From Lachnospiraceae bacterium (GTDB lineage Bacteria > Bacillota > Clostridia > Lachnospirales > Lachnospiraceae): a DNA stretch of 56,449 bases. The stretch is from the NCBI GenBank assembly GCA_016282915.1, contig JAEELW010000012.1, forward strand, positions 1 through 56,449, written 5' to 3'. The translations under genes were made by a program, and so were the position numbers. Each line of letters opens with the position of its first letter. Position 1 is the stretch's first letter. Positions 43,387 through 51,700 of the stretch are shown here, piece by piece. The notes under the pieces are model-generated. The model had not been told where the DNA came from. It made no database searches and was given only the letters and a program-made list of their open reading frames with translations.

Positions 43387-44694
43387 ATGAATGATTACAC
43401 TTTCGGAAATTACATCCTGGAGCTCAGGACCCGGAGCGGCATGTCCCAGTCGGAACTGGCGGAACAGCTCGGAGTGACGAATAAAGCGGTTTCCAAATGG
43501 GAACTCGGGAAGGCGAAGCCCGGAGTGGATAAGATCCGGAAGCTGGCGGCGCTCTTTCAAGTGAGCGTTGAAGAACTGCTGAAAAATCTTGAAGGTCAGA
43601 CCTCGCCCGAGATCACAAAGATCGTCATCACCGGCGGACCCTGTGCGGGAAAAACGACGGCGCAGAGCCGGATCCAGAATGCATTTACGAAGATGGGCTA
43701 CCGGGTGCTTTTCGTTCCGGAGACGGCAACGGAGCTGATCAGCGGAGGTGTAGCCCCCTGGAACTGCAAAAACAACAGTGAGTACCAGAAGTGCCAGATG
43801 CGGCTCCAGCTTGAAAAGGAAAAGCTTTTCGAACAGGCTGCCGAAGGAATGAATGTCCCGAAGGTGCTCATCGTCTGCGACCGCGGCGCCCTGGACAACA
43901 AAGCCTATATGAACGGGCTGGAATTTGCACAGGTTCTTGAGTATATCGGGAGCAATGAAACCGTTTTACGGGACAGCTATGACGCCGTATTTCATCTGGT
44001 GACGGCAGCAAAGGGTGCCGAAGAGTACTATACGAAGGCAAATAACGCAGCCAGGACGGAAGGAGTGAAACAGGCGGTAGAGCTGGATGATAAACTCATC
44101 TCGGCCTGGACGGGACACCCTCATTTCCGCGTGATCGATAATTCTTCCGATTTTGATGACAAAATGAAACGGCTGATCGCCGAGATCTCGTCGTTCCTCG
44201 GAGAACCCGAGCCTTTCGAGATCGAGCGGAAATACCTGATCGAATACCCGGATATCAAATGGCTGGAATCCCTGCCGAACTGCCAGCGTGTGGAGATCGT
44301 CCAGACCTATCTGAAGTCGGACAACGGTGACGAGGTGCGGGTGCGCCAGCGCGGTTATGACGGAAATTACATTTATTTCCAGACGATCAAGCGGCGTGTG
44401 AGTGATATTAAACGCATCGAGATCGAGCGGCGTCTCTCCGAAAGAGAGTATCTGAAGCTTCTTATGAACACGGATACCACAAAGAGACAGATCCGGAAAG
44501 ACCGTTACTGCCTCACCTATGACAATCAGTACTTTGAGATCGATATATACCCGTTCTGGAAGGATAAAGCCATTGCGGAGATCGAGCTGAGTGACGAGAA
44601 TGCCGAGGTTCGTTTTCCTAAAGAGATCAAAAAGATTGACGAGGTAACCAATAACGAAGCATATAAAAATGCTTCATTAGCAACTATCCAATAG
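43387..44694 (+). CDS. Three-domain fusion: XRE-type HTH, P-loop kinase-like ATPase, CYTH triphosphate-tunnel domain
   Basis: 435 residues from ATG 43387 (GGGAGG 9 bases upstream). Domain 1 (about 5-65): XRE/Cro helix-turn-helix, ELRTRSGMSQSELAEQLGV then NKAVSKWELGKAKPG. Domain 2 (about 75-265): an AAA_28/uridine-kinase-like P-loop domain with Walker A G83-GPCAGKTT and a VLIVCDRGALDN Walker-B region. Domain 3 (about 275-430): CYTH domain with the diagnostic E278-I-E280-R-K282, then EVRVRQR, QTIKRR, RIEIERRL and AEIEL tunnel residues, all intact. CYTH enzymes act on triphosphates (tripolyphosphate, thiamine triphosphate, or adenylate cyclase). P-loop plus CYTH fusions exist elsewhere; the added HTH suggests a nucleotide-responsive regulator. 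It has its own promoter. Confidence 0.85.
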   Translation: MNDYTFGNYILELRTRSGMSQSELAEQLGVTNKAVSKWELGKAKPGVDKIRKLAALFQVSVEELLKNLEGQTSPEITKIVITGGPCAGKTTAQSRIQNAFTKMGYRVLFVPETATELISGGVAPWNCKNNSEYQKCQMRLQLEKEKLFEQAAEGMNVPKVLIVCDRGALDNKAYMNGLEFAQVLEYIGSNETVLRDSYDAVFHLVTAAKGAEEYYTKANNAARTEGVKQAVELDDKLISAWTGHPHFRVIDNSSDFDDKMKRLIAEISSFLGEPEPFEIERKYLIEYPDIKWLESLPNCQRVEIVQTYLKSDNGDEVRVRQRGYDGNYIYFQTIKRRVSDIKRIEIERRLSEREYLKLLMNTDTTKRQIRKDRYCLTYDNQYFEIDIYPFWKDKAIAEIELSDENAEVRFPKEIKKIDEVTNNEAYKNASLATIQ

Positions 44695-44707
44695 GGAGGG
44701 AGCGCTT

Positions 44708-45286
44708 ATGGCAGAGAAGAGTATCGTAAGAAAGGAAAGCATCAGGAAGGAAAGCTTCATGAAGGACAGCATGATCAGACTGATCTGTACAACGGGGATC
44801 AGTACCGCGCTGTTTGTGGTGCTGACCATGTGCCTGCAGGTACCTGTATTCGAGAACTACTATCTCTGCCTGGGTTATGTGATCATGGCGGTATGCCTGT
44901 ATTCCTTCGGCATATTCTGCGGAAGCTTTGTGGGCGTCGCCGGCGTGATTCTGTACTGCCTTCTGACGAACGGCCTGCGCGGCATGCCGGGCTGGGCAGC
45001 CGGAAACCTGATCATAGGGATCATACTCGGCATCACCTTCCGCTTCACCAAGAAGCTGGATAAAACCTGGCTGAAGGCTGTTCTGAATTTCCTGGCGATA
45101 CTGATCTCGGTGGCGGTCGGGATATTATTTATCAAATCCCTTACGGAAAGCCTGCTTTATGCGCAGCCGCTCATCGTAAGAATGGGAAAGAACATCTATG
45201 CCTTTGTGGCGGATGTGGTCATACTGGAGCTCAGCCTGCCGGTCTGCATGACGATGGACAGGCTGCTGAAAAAGATAGCGGCTTAA
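44708..45286 (+). CDS. ECF transporter S component
   Basis: 192 residues. A repetitive charged start (SIVRKESIRKESF) then five to six membrane helices with the S-component look: ICTTGISTALFVVLTMCL, a small-residue helix GSFVGVAGVILYC and GWAAGNLIIGIILG. It should bind a vitamin or similar micronutrient and work with a shared EcfT/EcfA module, which is not in this window. The ligand is not readable. Strong ribosome site GGGAGGGAG; 13 bases after the CYTH gene, so possibly cotranscribed. Confidence 0.82.
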   Translation: MAEKSIVRKESIRKESFMKDSMIRLICTTGISTALFVVLTMCLQVPVFENYYLCLGYVIMAVCLYSFGIFCGSFVGVAGVILYCLLTNGLRGMPGWAAGNLIIGIILGITFRFTKKLDKTWLKAVLNFLAILISVAVGILFIKSLTESLLYAQPLIVRMGKNIYAFVADVVILELSLPVCMTMDRLLKKIAA

Positions 45287-45293
45287 AAAAACT

Positions 45294-45349
45294 GCTGTTG
45301 CCGGATAACCACGCATTGCGGAAATGTTCGGCGATGCGTGGCCGGCAGC
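45294..45349 (+). other. Long hairpin after the ECF gene
   Basis: Stem 45309-45319 with 45331-45341 (11 bp, one G-U), extended by CCGG/CCGG and GCTG/CAGC with small bulges. On the + strand no T-run follows; on the - strand it would be followed by a run of seven Ts (the A-run 45285-45291), so it could stop antisense transcription. No minus-strand gene is near. Confidence 0.55.
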
Positions 45350-45375
45350 TCCAAGGCTGAGGAACAGAAGTCGAT

Positions 45376-46026
45376 ATGAAAAAACAGATTGCAGCTATTC
45401 TCATCACTGCGTTGGTCCTGACGGGCTGCGGCGGGAAAGAGACAGAAAAAACAGGATCAAATGGAGCTCCTTCCATAACGGAGGCGGCCGCAGATGCCGG
45501 GACGGATCCGGCGGAAGCTGCTCCCGATCTGCAGGGATCCCCGGATACGGAAGCAGCGGAAAATGCGAAAGAAGAGGCGGATGGCGGCAGTAATGCTTAC
45601 CTGACAGAGCCCGGAGATGAAGAGGCGGGATATGATCCGGACGAGGCGGATGGCGGCGGCGTTCAGGGCGCTGCTATAGGAGATACGCTTGAAAACGATC
45701 TTTTCCGCGCCACATTAACGGAGTTTGATCTGCCGGAGGGCGAAGACGAAATGGTGACGGTGGTATTTGAATTTACAAATACCACCGTCAGGAGCTATTA
45801 TAAAAATGATGAGGAGATCCCGGCCGGCGGGAGCTGGGAAAAGAGGATCACCTATCCCCGGTCAAAATGGGAGAAGGATGCGGCGAAAGAGCTGGACAGC
45901 TGGATCCATTATGATCTGTACGAAGATGACAAAATGCAGGAGCAGATCTTTAAGGGCGGGCTGAAATTTTCGGTAGCGCAGGATCTGAGCCTTGGCGGTA
46001 TGGAGCTTTTTGAGGAAGAGTTTTAA
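45376..46026 (+). CDS. Lipoprotein with acidic linker
   Basis: 216 residues. Signal peptide with lipobox VLTGC (lipid-modified Cys18), a long Glu/Asp/Ala-rich disordered linker, then a small beta-sandwich-like domain (DTLENDLFRATLTEFDLP, VTVVFEFTNTTVRS) with the look of proteins annotated DUF4352/DUF5067-like (telokin-type Ig fold) in Clostridia; the match is by eye. Surface-exposed, function unknown. GAGGAAC ribosome site. Confidence 0.72.
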   Translation: MKKQIAAILITALVLTGCGGKETEKTGSNGAPSITEAAADAGTDPAEAAPDLQGSPDTEAAENAKEEADGGSNAYLTEPGDEEAGYDPDEADGGGVQGAAIGDTLENDLFRATLTEFDLPEGEDEMVTVVFEFTNTTVRSYYKNDEEIPAGGSWEKRITYPRSKWEKDAAKELDSWIHYDLYEDDKMQEQIFKGGLKFSVAQDLSLGGMELFEEEF

Positions 46027-46050
46027 ACAGCGGGAAGGAGAAAACATCAG

Positions 46051-46914
46051 ATGGATGAGGAAGTTCGTAAGAAAAGAGGCACAGCGATCATCATACTGGC
46101 AGTTCTGGCACTGCTGTGCGTGGCGGCGGTCATCTTTCTGCTTGTGCTCAATCCCGGAAATACGGCAGGAAAGCTGAAAGAACAGCTGAAACTTGGGGAA
46201 CGTTATCTGGACGAACTCGATTATGAAAAGGCGGTCGCTGCTTATAAAGCTGCCCTTGAGATCGATCCCGAGAATGAAGAGGCTCTGGAAGGACTTGAGA
46301 AGGCTTACCGGCAGTGGATGGAGAGCGAGCCGGAGCGGGCAGAGGAGATCCGCGAAGAGGAGATCCGGGATCTGGAGGAACTGCTATCGAAAAAGAGCTC
46401 GGAACAGATCGAACAGCTGCTGGAGCAGGAAAGGTCAGACCGCTTAGTACAGGCCCCAACGGAAACGCCCACGCCGAGCAAGGCTCCGACGAAGGCGCCG
46501 ACACCGACGGAGCAGCCGGTTCCCACGCCGGAAGACGGCGATACGGATGAAGGCGGAAACGGGGATGAGGCGGATGCTGCCTGGAAAAATGTTGATTTTT
46601 CAAGTCTTCTGAACCGGGATAACGCGCAGTATGTTCTGGACCGGCTGGTAGCGGAAGAAGGCTGGACATACGGTGCGTCTCACAGCGAAGTCTATAAAGA
46701 GTCCTTCGACGAAGCCGGAAACTCCGTGGGTATGGGACAGGTTGCGCTCGCTGCGGATGAAGGCCTTGAGATGAATCTGTACTATCAGATCCCGAAGGAA
46801 GCCGATGGAGCCGGATTGGGGAGCGTTTTTTACGATAATGAGATCTCCATGCAGGAAGCCTATGATGAGATCGTCCGGGCGATCACGCTGCCGCTGGACG
46901 AAATGGAATGGTGA
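46051..46914 (+). CDS. Membrane TPR protein (paralogue C, intact)
   Basis: 287 residues: basic start, one membrane helix (about 8-30), a TPR-like unit (GERYLDELDYEKAVAAYKAA, LEIDPENEEALE), Glu-rich coiled coil, a Thr/Pro linker (TPTPSKAPTKAPTPTEQP) and a C-terminal domain (FSSLLNRDNAQYVLDRLVAE, GWTYG, YYQIPKE). This complete copy is the reference by which the copy at 38991 is judged broken and that at 36401 short. The C-terminal domain is expected outside the membrane. No known family recognised. GGAAGGAG ribosome site; 24 bases after the lipoprotein gene, probably one operon. Confidence 0.8.
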   Translation: MDEEVRKKRGTAIIILAVLALLCVAAVIFLLVLNPGNTAGKLKEQLKLGERYLDELDYEKAVAAYKAALEIDPENEEALEGLEKAYRQWMESEPERAEEIREEEIRDLEELLSKKSSEQIEQLLEQERSDRLVQAPTETPTPSKAPTKAPTPTEQPVPTPEDGDTDEGGNGDEADAAWKNVDFSSLLNRDNAQYVLDRLVAEEGWTYGASHSEVYKESFDEAGNSVGMGQVALAADEGLEMNLYYQIPKEADGAGLGSVFYDNEISMQEAYDEIVRAITLPLDEMEW

Positions 46915-46963
46915 TCAGCGGCTGCTGAACGATGGGGAAACGGCTCTGCATTACAGATATTAC

Positions 46964-46992
46964 TTGACAAAATATATTGCGTGAAATATAAT
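46964..46992 (+). promoter_or_regulatory. Perfect consensus promoter (TTGACA, 17 bp, TATAAT)
   Basis: -35 TTGACA at 46964-46969 and -10 TATAAT at 46987-46992 with the optimal 17-base spacer. Predicted initiation near 46999 leaves a leader of about 129 bases before ATG 47128, which holds no gene and no structure I recognise beyond short stems. Confidence 0.88.
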
Positions 46993-47127
46993 GTGATAAA
47001 AGAGAAGGCGGTTTTTGAGAAGAGGAAAGCCCTGCTGATCGTAAACAGGCAGAAGGACCGGAAGGGATAAGCTTACGGAAGCAAGATGACACGATAAATA
47101 CACAGAGTTACGAAGAAGGAGTTGACT

Positions 47128-47307
47128 ATGGAAACCTGGTATTACGAAGTGGTGAGCATTGACGGGGATTATGCAAATCTGAAGCGTACGGATATCGAAT
47201 CGGACGACCTGAAGCTGGTGGCCAGAGCACTGCTCCCGCCGGAGATCGTTGAGGGATCGCGGCTGAAGTATGAGCTGATGCAATACAGCCTTGAGCCGGA
47301 AGGATGA
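47128..47307 (+). CDS. Small conserved-looking protein, DUF3006-like
   Basis: 59 residues from ATG 47128 with GAAGAAGGAG upstream (a TTG at 47122 is less likely). Pattern of a small beta-barrel: YYEVVSIDGDYANLKR, then ARALLPPEIVEGSRLKYEL, which recalls DUF3006 proteins (GD-A-L ... LLP-GV-EGD-L). First gene after a consensus promoter and 25 bases before the aldo/keto reductase. Function unknown. Confidence 0.65.
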   Translation: METWYYEVVSIDGDYANLKRTDIESDDLKLVARALLPPEIVEGSRLKYELMQYSLEPEG

Positions 47308-47332
47308 GTTTTTCAGGCCGGGCAGGAGGTGA

Positions 47333-48529
47333 ATGATGCAGTATCGGAAAGATAAAAAGGGAAATGAACTGTCGGTCCTGGGATACGGCTGCATGCGATT
47401 TACGAAAAAAGGAAACCGGATCGATATCGATAAAGCCGAAAAGGAGATCCTGTCGGCTTTTCAGGCGGGCGTGAATTATTATGATACCGCCTATATCTAT
47501 CCGGGGAGCGAGGCGGCGCTGGGCGAGATCCTGGAGCGCAACGGGATACGCGAAAAGGTCAATATCGCAACGAAGCTTCCGCAGTATCTGATCCGTGACG
47601 GGAAGGGCATCGATAAATATTTCAACGAGGAACTGTCCCGCCTGCACACGGACTATATCGATTATTATCTGATGCATCATCTGACGGATGTCGATATGTG
47701 GGAGAAGCTGAAGGCCGTCGGGATCCTCGACTGGATCAGGGCAAAGAAGGAGTCCGGGCAGATCCGGAACATCGGTTTTTCCTATCACGGGAATACGGAC
47801 AATTTCGTCACAATCCTGAACGACTATGACTGGGATTTCTGCCAGGTGCAGTACAATTATCTGGATGAAGTGACCCAGGCCGGGGTGAGCGGCGTAAAAG
47901 CCGCCGCGGAAAAGGGGATCCCCGTTGTGATCATGGAGCCCCTGCGGGGCGGGAAGCTGGTCAACATGCTGCCCGCGAAGGCAAAGAAGCTCTTTGCGGA
48001 AGATGCGCATGGCTGGTCGCCTGCCGAATGGGCCTTCCGCTGGCTCTATAACCAGCCGGAGGTAACGGTCGTGCTCTCGGGTATGAACTCGGTCGAAATG
48101 GTGGAGGAAAATGTAAGAACGGCTTCGGATATGAAGACCGGCGACCTTACGGAGCAGGATTTTGAACTGCTTGAACAGGTGAAGACCGCCATCCGGGAAA
48201 ATGAAAAAGTGGGCTGCACGGGCTGCCGCTATTGTATGCCCTGTCCCAAAGGCGTGGATATCCCGGGAACCTTTGCCTGCTATAATATGATGTATATCGA
48301 GAATAAACGGGAAGGGCGCTTCCAGTTTGCCCAGACCGTCGGACTTACGAAGGAGCCGGCTTTCGCTACGCAGTGCATCGGCTGCGGCAAATGCGAGCAG
48401 CACTGCCCGCAGAGCATCCCAATCCGCGAGAAACTCAAGGAAGCGGATAAGGCCCTGCGCCCCCTGCCCTACAAGGTCGGGATCGGCGTGGCCCGTAAAT
48501 TCATGTTCCGGAAGCGGAAGGAAAAATAA
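47333..48529 (+). CDS. Aldo/keto reductase with C-terminal 4Fe-4S ferredoxin domain
   Basis: 398 residues. AKR barrel with the catalytic tetrad visible: Asp in NYYDTAY, Tyr in YIYPGSE, Lys in ATKLP, His in LMHHL. The C-terminus carries two cluster motifs, CTGCRYCMPCPKGVDIP and CIGCGKCEQHCPQSIPI. This family is widespread in Clostridia and probably moves electrons between NAD(P)H or ferredoxin and carbonyl substrates; the substrate is unknown. AGGAGG ribosome site; followed by an intrinsic terminator. Confidence 0.92.
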   Translation: MMQYRKDKKGNELSVLGYGCMRFTKKGNRIDIDKAEKEILSAFQAGVNYYDTAYIYPGSEAALGEILERNGIREKVNIATKLPQYLIRDGKGIDKYFNEELSRLHTDYIDYYLMHHLTDVDMWEKLKAVGILDWIRAKKESGQIRNIGFSYHGNTDNFVTILNDYDWDFCQVQYNYLDEVTQAGVSGVKAAAEKGIPVVIMEPLRGGKLVNMLPAKAKKLFAEDAHGWSPAEWAFRWLYNQPEVTVVLSGMNSVEMVEENVRTASDMKTGDLTEQDFELLEQVKTAIRENEKVGCTGCRYCMPCPKGVDIPGTFACYNMMYIENKREGRFQFAQTVGLTKEPAFATQCIGCGKCEQHCPQSIPIREKLKEADKALRPLPYKVGIGVARKFMFRKRKEK

Positions 48530-48563
48530 AAAGAACCACGGTTTTCTGTTGCCGTTGCCGATG

Positions 48564-48593
48564 AACCACGAGGTCCGTCCCCCGTGGTTTTTT
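48564..48593 (+). terminator. Intrinsic terminator after the aldo/keto reductase
   Basis: Stem AACCACG (48564-48570) with CGTGGTT (48583-48589) followed by a T-run to 48593. A second AACCACG at 48534-48540 could pair with the same right arm, giving two alternative hairpins. Confidence 0.75.
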
Positions 48594-48610
48594 CTTATCT
48601 GAATTGAATA

Positions 48611-48639
48611 TTCACATAAGCGTGAGTTTGTGATAAAAT
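48611..48639 (+). promoter_or_regulatory. Promoter of adhesin 1 (TTCACA, 17 bp, TGa-TAAAAT)
   Basis: -35 TTCACA (48611-48616), 17-base spacer, -10 TAAAAT (48634-48639) with extended TG. Predicted start near 48646, leader about 64 bases. Both hexamers also recur at other promoters of the window (36817; 9983). Confidence 0.72.
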
Positions 48640-48709
48640 GTATTTTGGATTTTTTTCAAAATCGGGAAGGTCCCGGTTGGAGGAAAAGAATGCCCGGAAA
48701 GGAGAAGAA

Positions 48710-51700
48710 ATGAAAAAGAGAAGAAGTCTGTCTTTGGCGCTCTCATTTCTGCTTACGTTTTTTATGATCGTAAGCGAAGTGGGAACCGTTCCTATGCGTG
48801 CATTTGCGCAGGAACCGGAGGAAGCGCAGGAAGCGGAAACTCCGGAAGAAGCGGATGAACCGGCTGTGGAGGAGCCGGAAGCGCCCGCACAGCAGCTGCC
48901 TGAGGAGGAGGCAACGGAAGAAGACGCAGGAGAGCCGGACGGGGATCCTGTGGAGCATTATGGTGTCTGGATCGGCGGCACCGAGATCACCTCGGAGAAT
49001 TGTGATAACCTTCCCAATCTGGAAGGCGGTACCGGAAATCTTGAAATCATCAAGAAGAATGGATCCTACTGGGGCTATTTCCTCACACTTAACGGTGTGA
49101 CCGGGATCAAGGGCGGATATGACATAAAATCGAAAGGGGAAAAAGCCCTGATCTATGGAACGAATATGATCCAGCTTCTGGGAGATTCCACACTCACCAA
49201 TGATAACGGCCCCATAATCTGGGTAGAGAATGACATTAATTGCACCGTAAGCATCCGGGGAAAACACAGCTTCAAGTGTAAGTCCGAAAATGCTGCGGTA
49301 AAGGCAAAGAACGGAACTGTAGAGATTTATAGCGAGGAGACGGAACTGACGGTCATCAATGATGACGGCACCTGCCTTTCTGCGGACAGAAATCTCTACT
49401 TTAAAAACGGAAAGGTAAATGTCTCGGGAAGAGCCGGGGTTCATGCTACCCAAAAGATCGAATTCAGCGGTGATCATGGTGATTATACGATCAAGTCGAC
49501 CGGCATTGGTCTTCAGCCGGTGCTTTCCTATGGAAGCGATGAATCCGATATCGTATTGAACGGAACGGAGATCCTGAAGCCCGAAAATGGACAGATCGTT
49601 TCTACCGGAAGCGGAATGAACAAAATGGTGACGATCAGGGATCAGGAAGGCGAAAGTGTTTCGGAAGTGCATGTGGTCACGACCACCGAGAAATATGATC
49701 TCTGGGTCGGCGATACCCAGATCACATCGTATAACAAAGATAATATCCCGAACCTTGAAGGTACGGATGCCACGGGAACGTATGATCCGACACTACATAT
49801 TCTTGAACTTCATAATGTAACGGGGATCACCGGAAGTTATAAGAATGCTTTGATCTATGGAACGAATTGGCTGAGAATAGAAGGAGATTCCAAACTGGAT
49901 GCTGGTAATGGCCATGTCATCCTGATGGAGTTCGATCCGGGGAATATGTATGGTCACTATTTAATTATAGCTGGCCAGCATACTTTTACCAATAACAGTG
50001 CGAATGCTGCCATTCGGAGCGTAAAAGGTGATGTGGCTATATTCGGGGTAGGTACTGATATCACGATCAAAAACAGTAACAGTTTTGGGATCAGTGCAGA
50101 TATGACATTTGAGCTCCAGAGTGGGAAGGCGGATATTACCGGCGGCGCCGGTGTCTATGCTGACAGGATCGAATTTAAGTCGGGAGAAGCAAAGATCACC
50201 GCGACTAGCATGGAAGCATTACGTGCGGTAAGCAAGATAGTTCTGGATGAAAAGCTGGAGATCATCGAGCCGGATCAGGCACAGATCAGGCAGAAAACAG
50301 GGAGCGATACATCCTGGACCATTATGGACAAAAATGACAAGGTGGCCAAGACTGTCGTTGTAGGTCCAAAGCCGGAAAAATATGACCTCTGGATCGGCGA
50401 TACGCAGATCACTTCCGCAAATAAAGATGATATCCCGAACCTGAAGGGCGGAAAAGGTACGTATAATCCCAATACCCATACGCTTACTTTAAACGGGGTA
50501 ACGGAGATTACCGGAAGCCACAACAATGCCCTGATCAGTACCGATACTGCTGAGCCTCTTAACATTGAGGGCAGTGCCAATCTGACGAACCAGGAAGGCA
50601 GTGTCATTTATACAAACGGCAATCTCACGCTTAAGGGTGATTTCTATTTATATTCGGGTAAATCCAATACCATCGATGCCAATACGAATTCCATCACGGT
50701 AGACGGAAAACTGACCACATGGTCCGTCGAGAGCGGACGTTATGGGCTGTATACCTACGGAGGCTCGGCTAACGTGACTTTTAAGAGCGGCAGATCTTAC
50801 CTGAACGGAAAAGGCGGCGTTTTTGCCACGACTGTCCGTTTTGAAGGCGGTGAGCTGAGCGCCGATGTGACGGAAAATGCATTCAATATCGGCAATGACG
50901 GAGATATCAAATTTGCCGACGGTTATGGCATTATTGAGCCGTCGGGTGCGTTTTTGGGTGCAGATCCCGATTCGGTCTATTCCAAGACTGTTTTGAATGC
51001 AGACGGAAGCAGAGCCAACAAAGTCCGTTTTGGTCTGCTGAGCGACAGCGGGCTTTTTGTGGGCTTTGATGATACGGATCCCACGATCACGAAGGATGCA
51101 GACGGGAAATATACAGCAGTATATACCGGTGTCGCCGTTAAACCCGAAGTGCTTTTGAAGAATAACGGCAAAGTTCTGATCGAAGGCGTGGATTACAAAG
51201 TCCGTTATTCCAAAAATGTGAATGTCGGTACCGCAACGGTCACCATAAGCGGGAAAGGCAAATATAATAAGAAGAGAGTGCTGAATTTTGAGATCGTCCC
51301 GAAGGATCTGTCGGATCCTTACAATGTGATCATCGGCAACACGAGCTATCAGAAGGGGAAGAAGCCCGCACCGACCGTAGCTTACTATGGCCGGATCCTG
51401 AAGGCGAATAAGGATTATGAGATCGAGGTGAACGACACTAAGCTTACCGTCAAGGGTAAAGGAAACTTTAAGGGCAGCCATACGGTAAACATTTTGGAAC
51501 AGGAAGCGGATGTATATAAAAAATCTGCATTTAAAGTGAAGTTCTCATATGAAAACATGGCGTATAGCGGCTTTGCGCAGAGGCCTTCCTGGGTGGATCT
51601 GGATGTCAGGGACCTTGAAGGGAACTCTCTGTTTAGCTACTACGACTTTGATGTGAGCTTTTCCGAAAATGTCAATGCCGGAACCGTGAAGTTTGTCGTG

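Noticed and set aside
45294-45349. Intrinsic terminator after the ECF gene
   Set aside because: The hairpin is strong, but no T-run follows on the coding strand; kept only as a hairpin.
46999-47127. Riboswitch in the leader of the 47128 gene
   Set aside because: I could not match it to any known aptamer core and see no terminator or anti-terminator pair.
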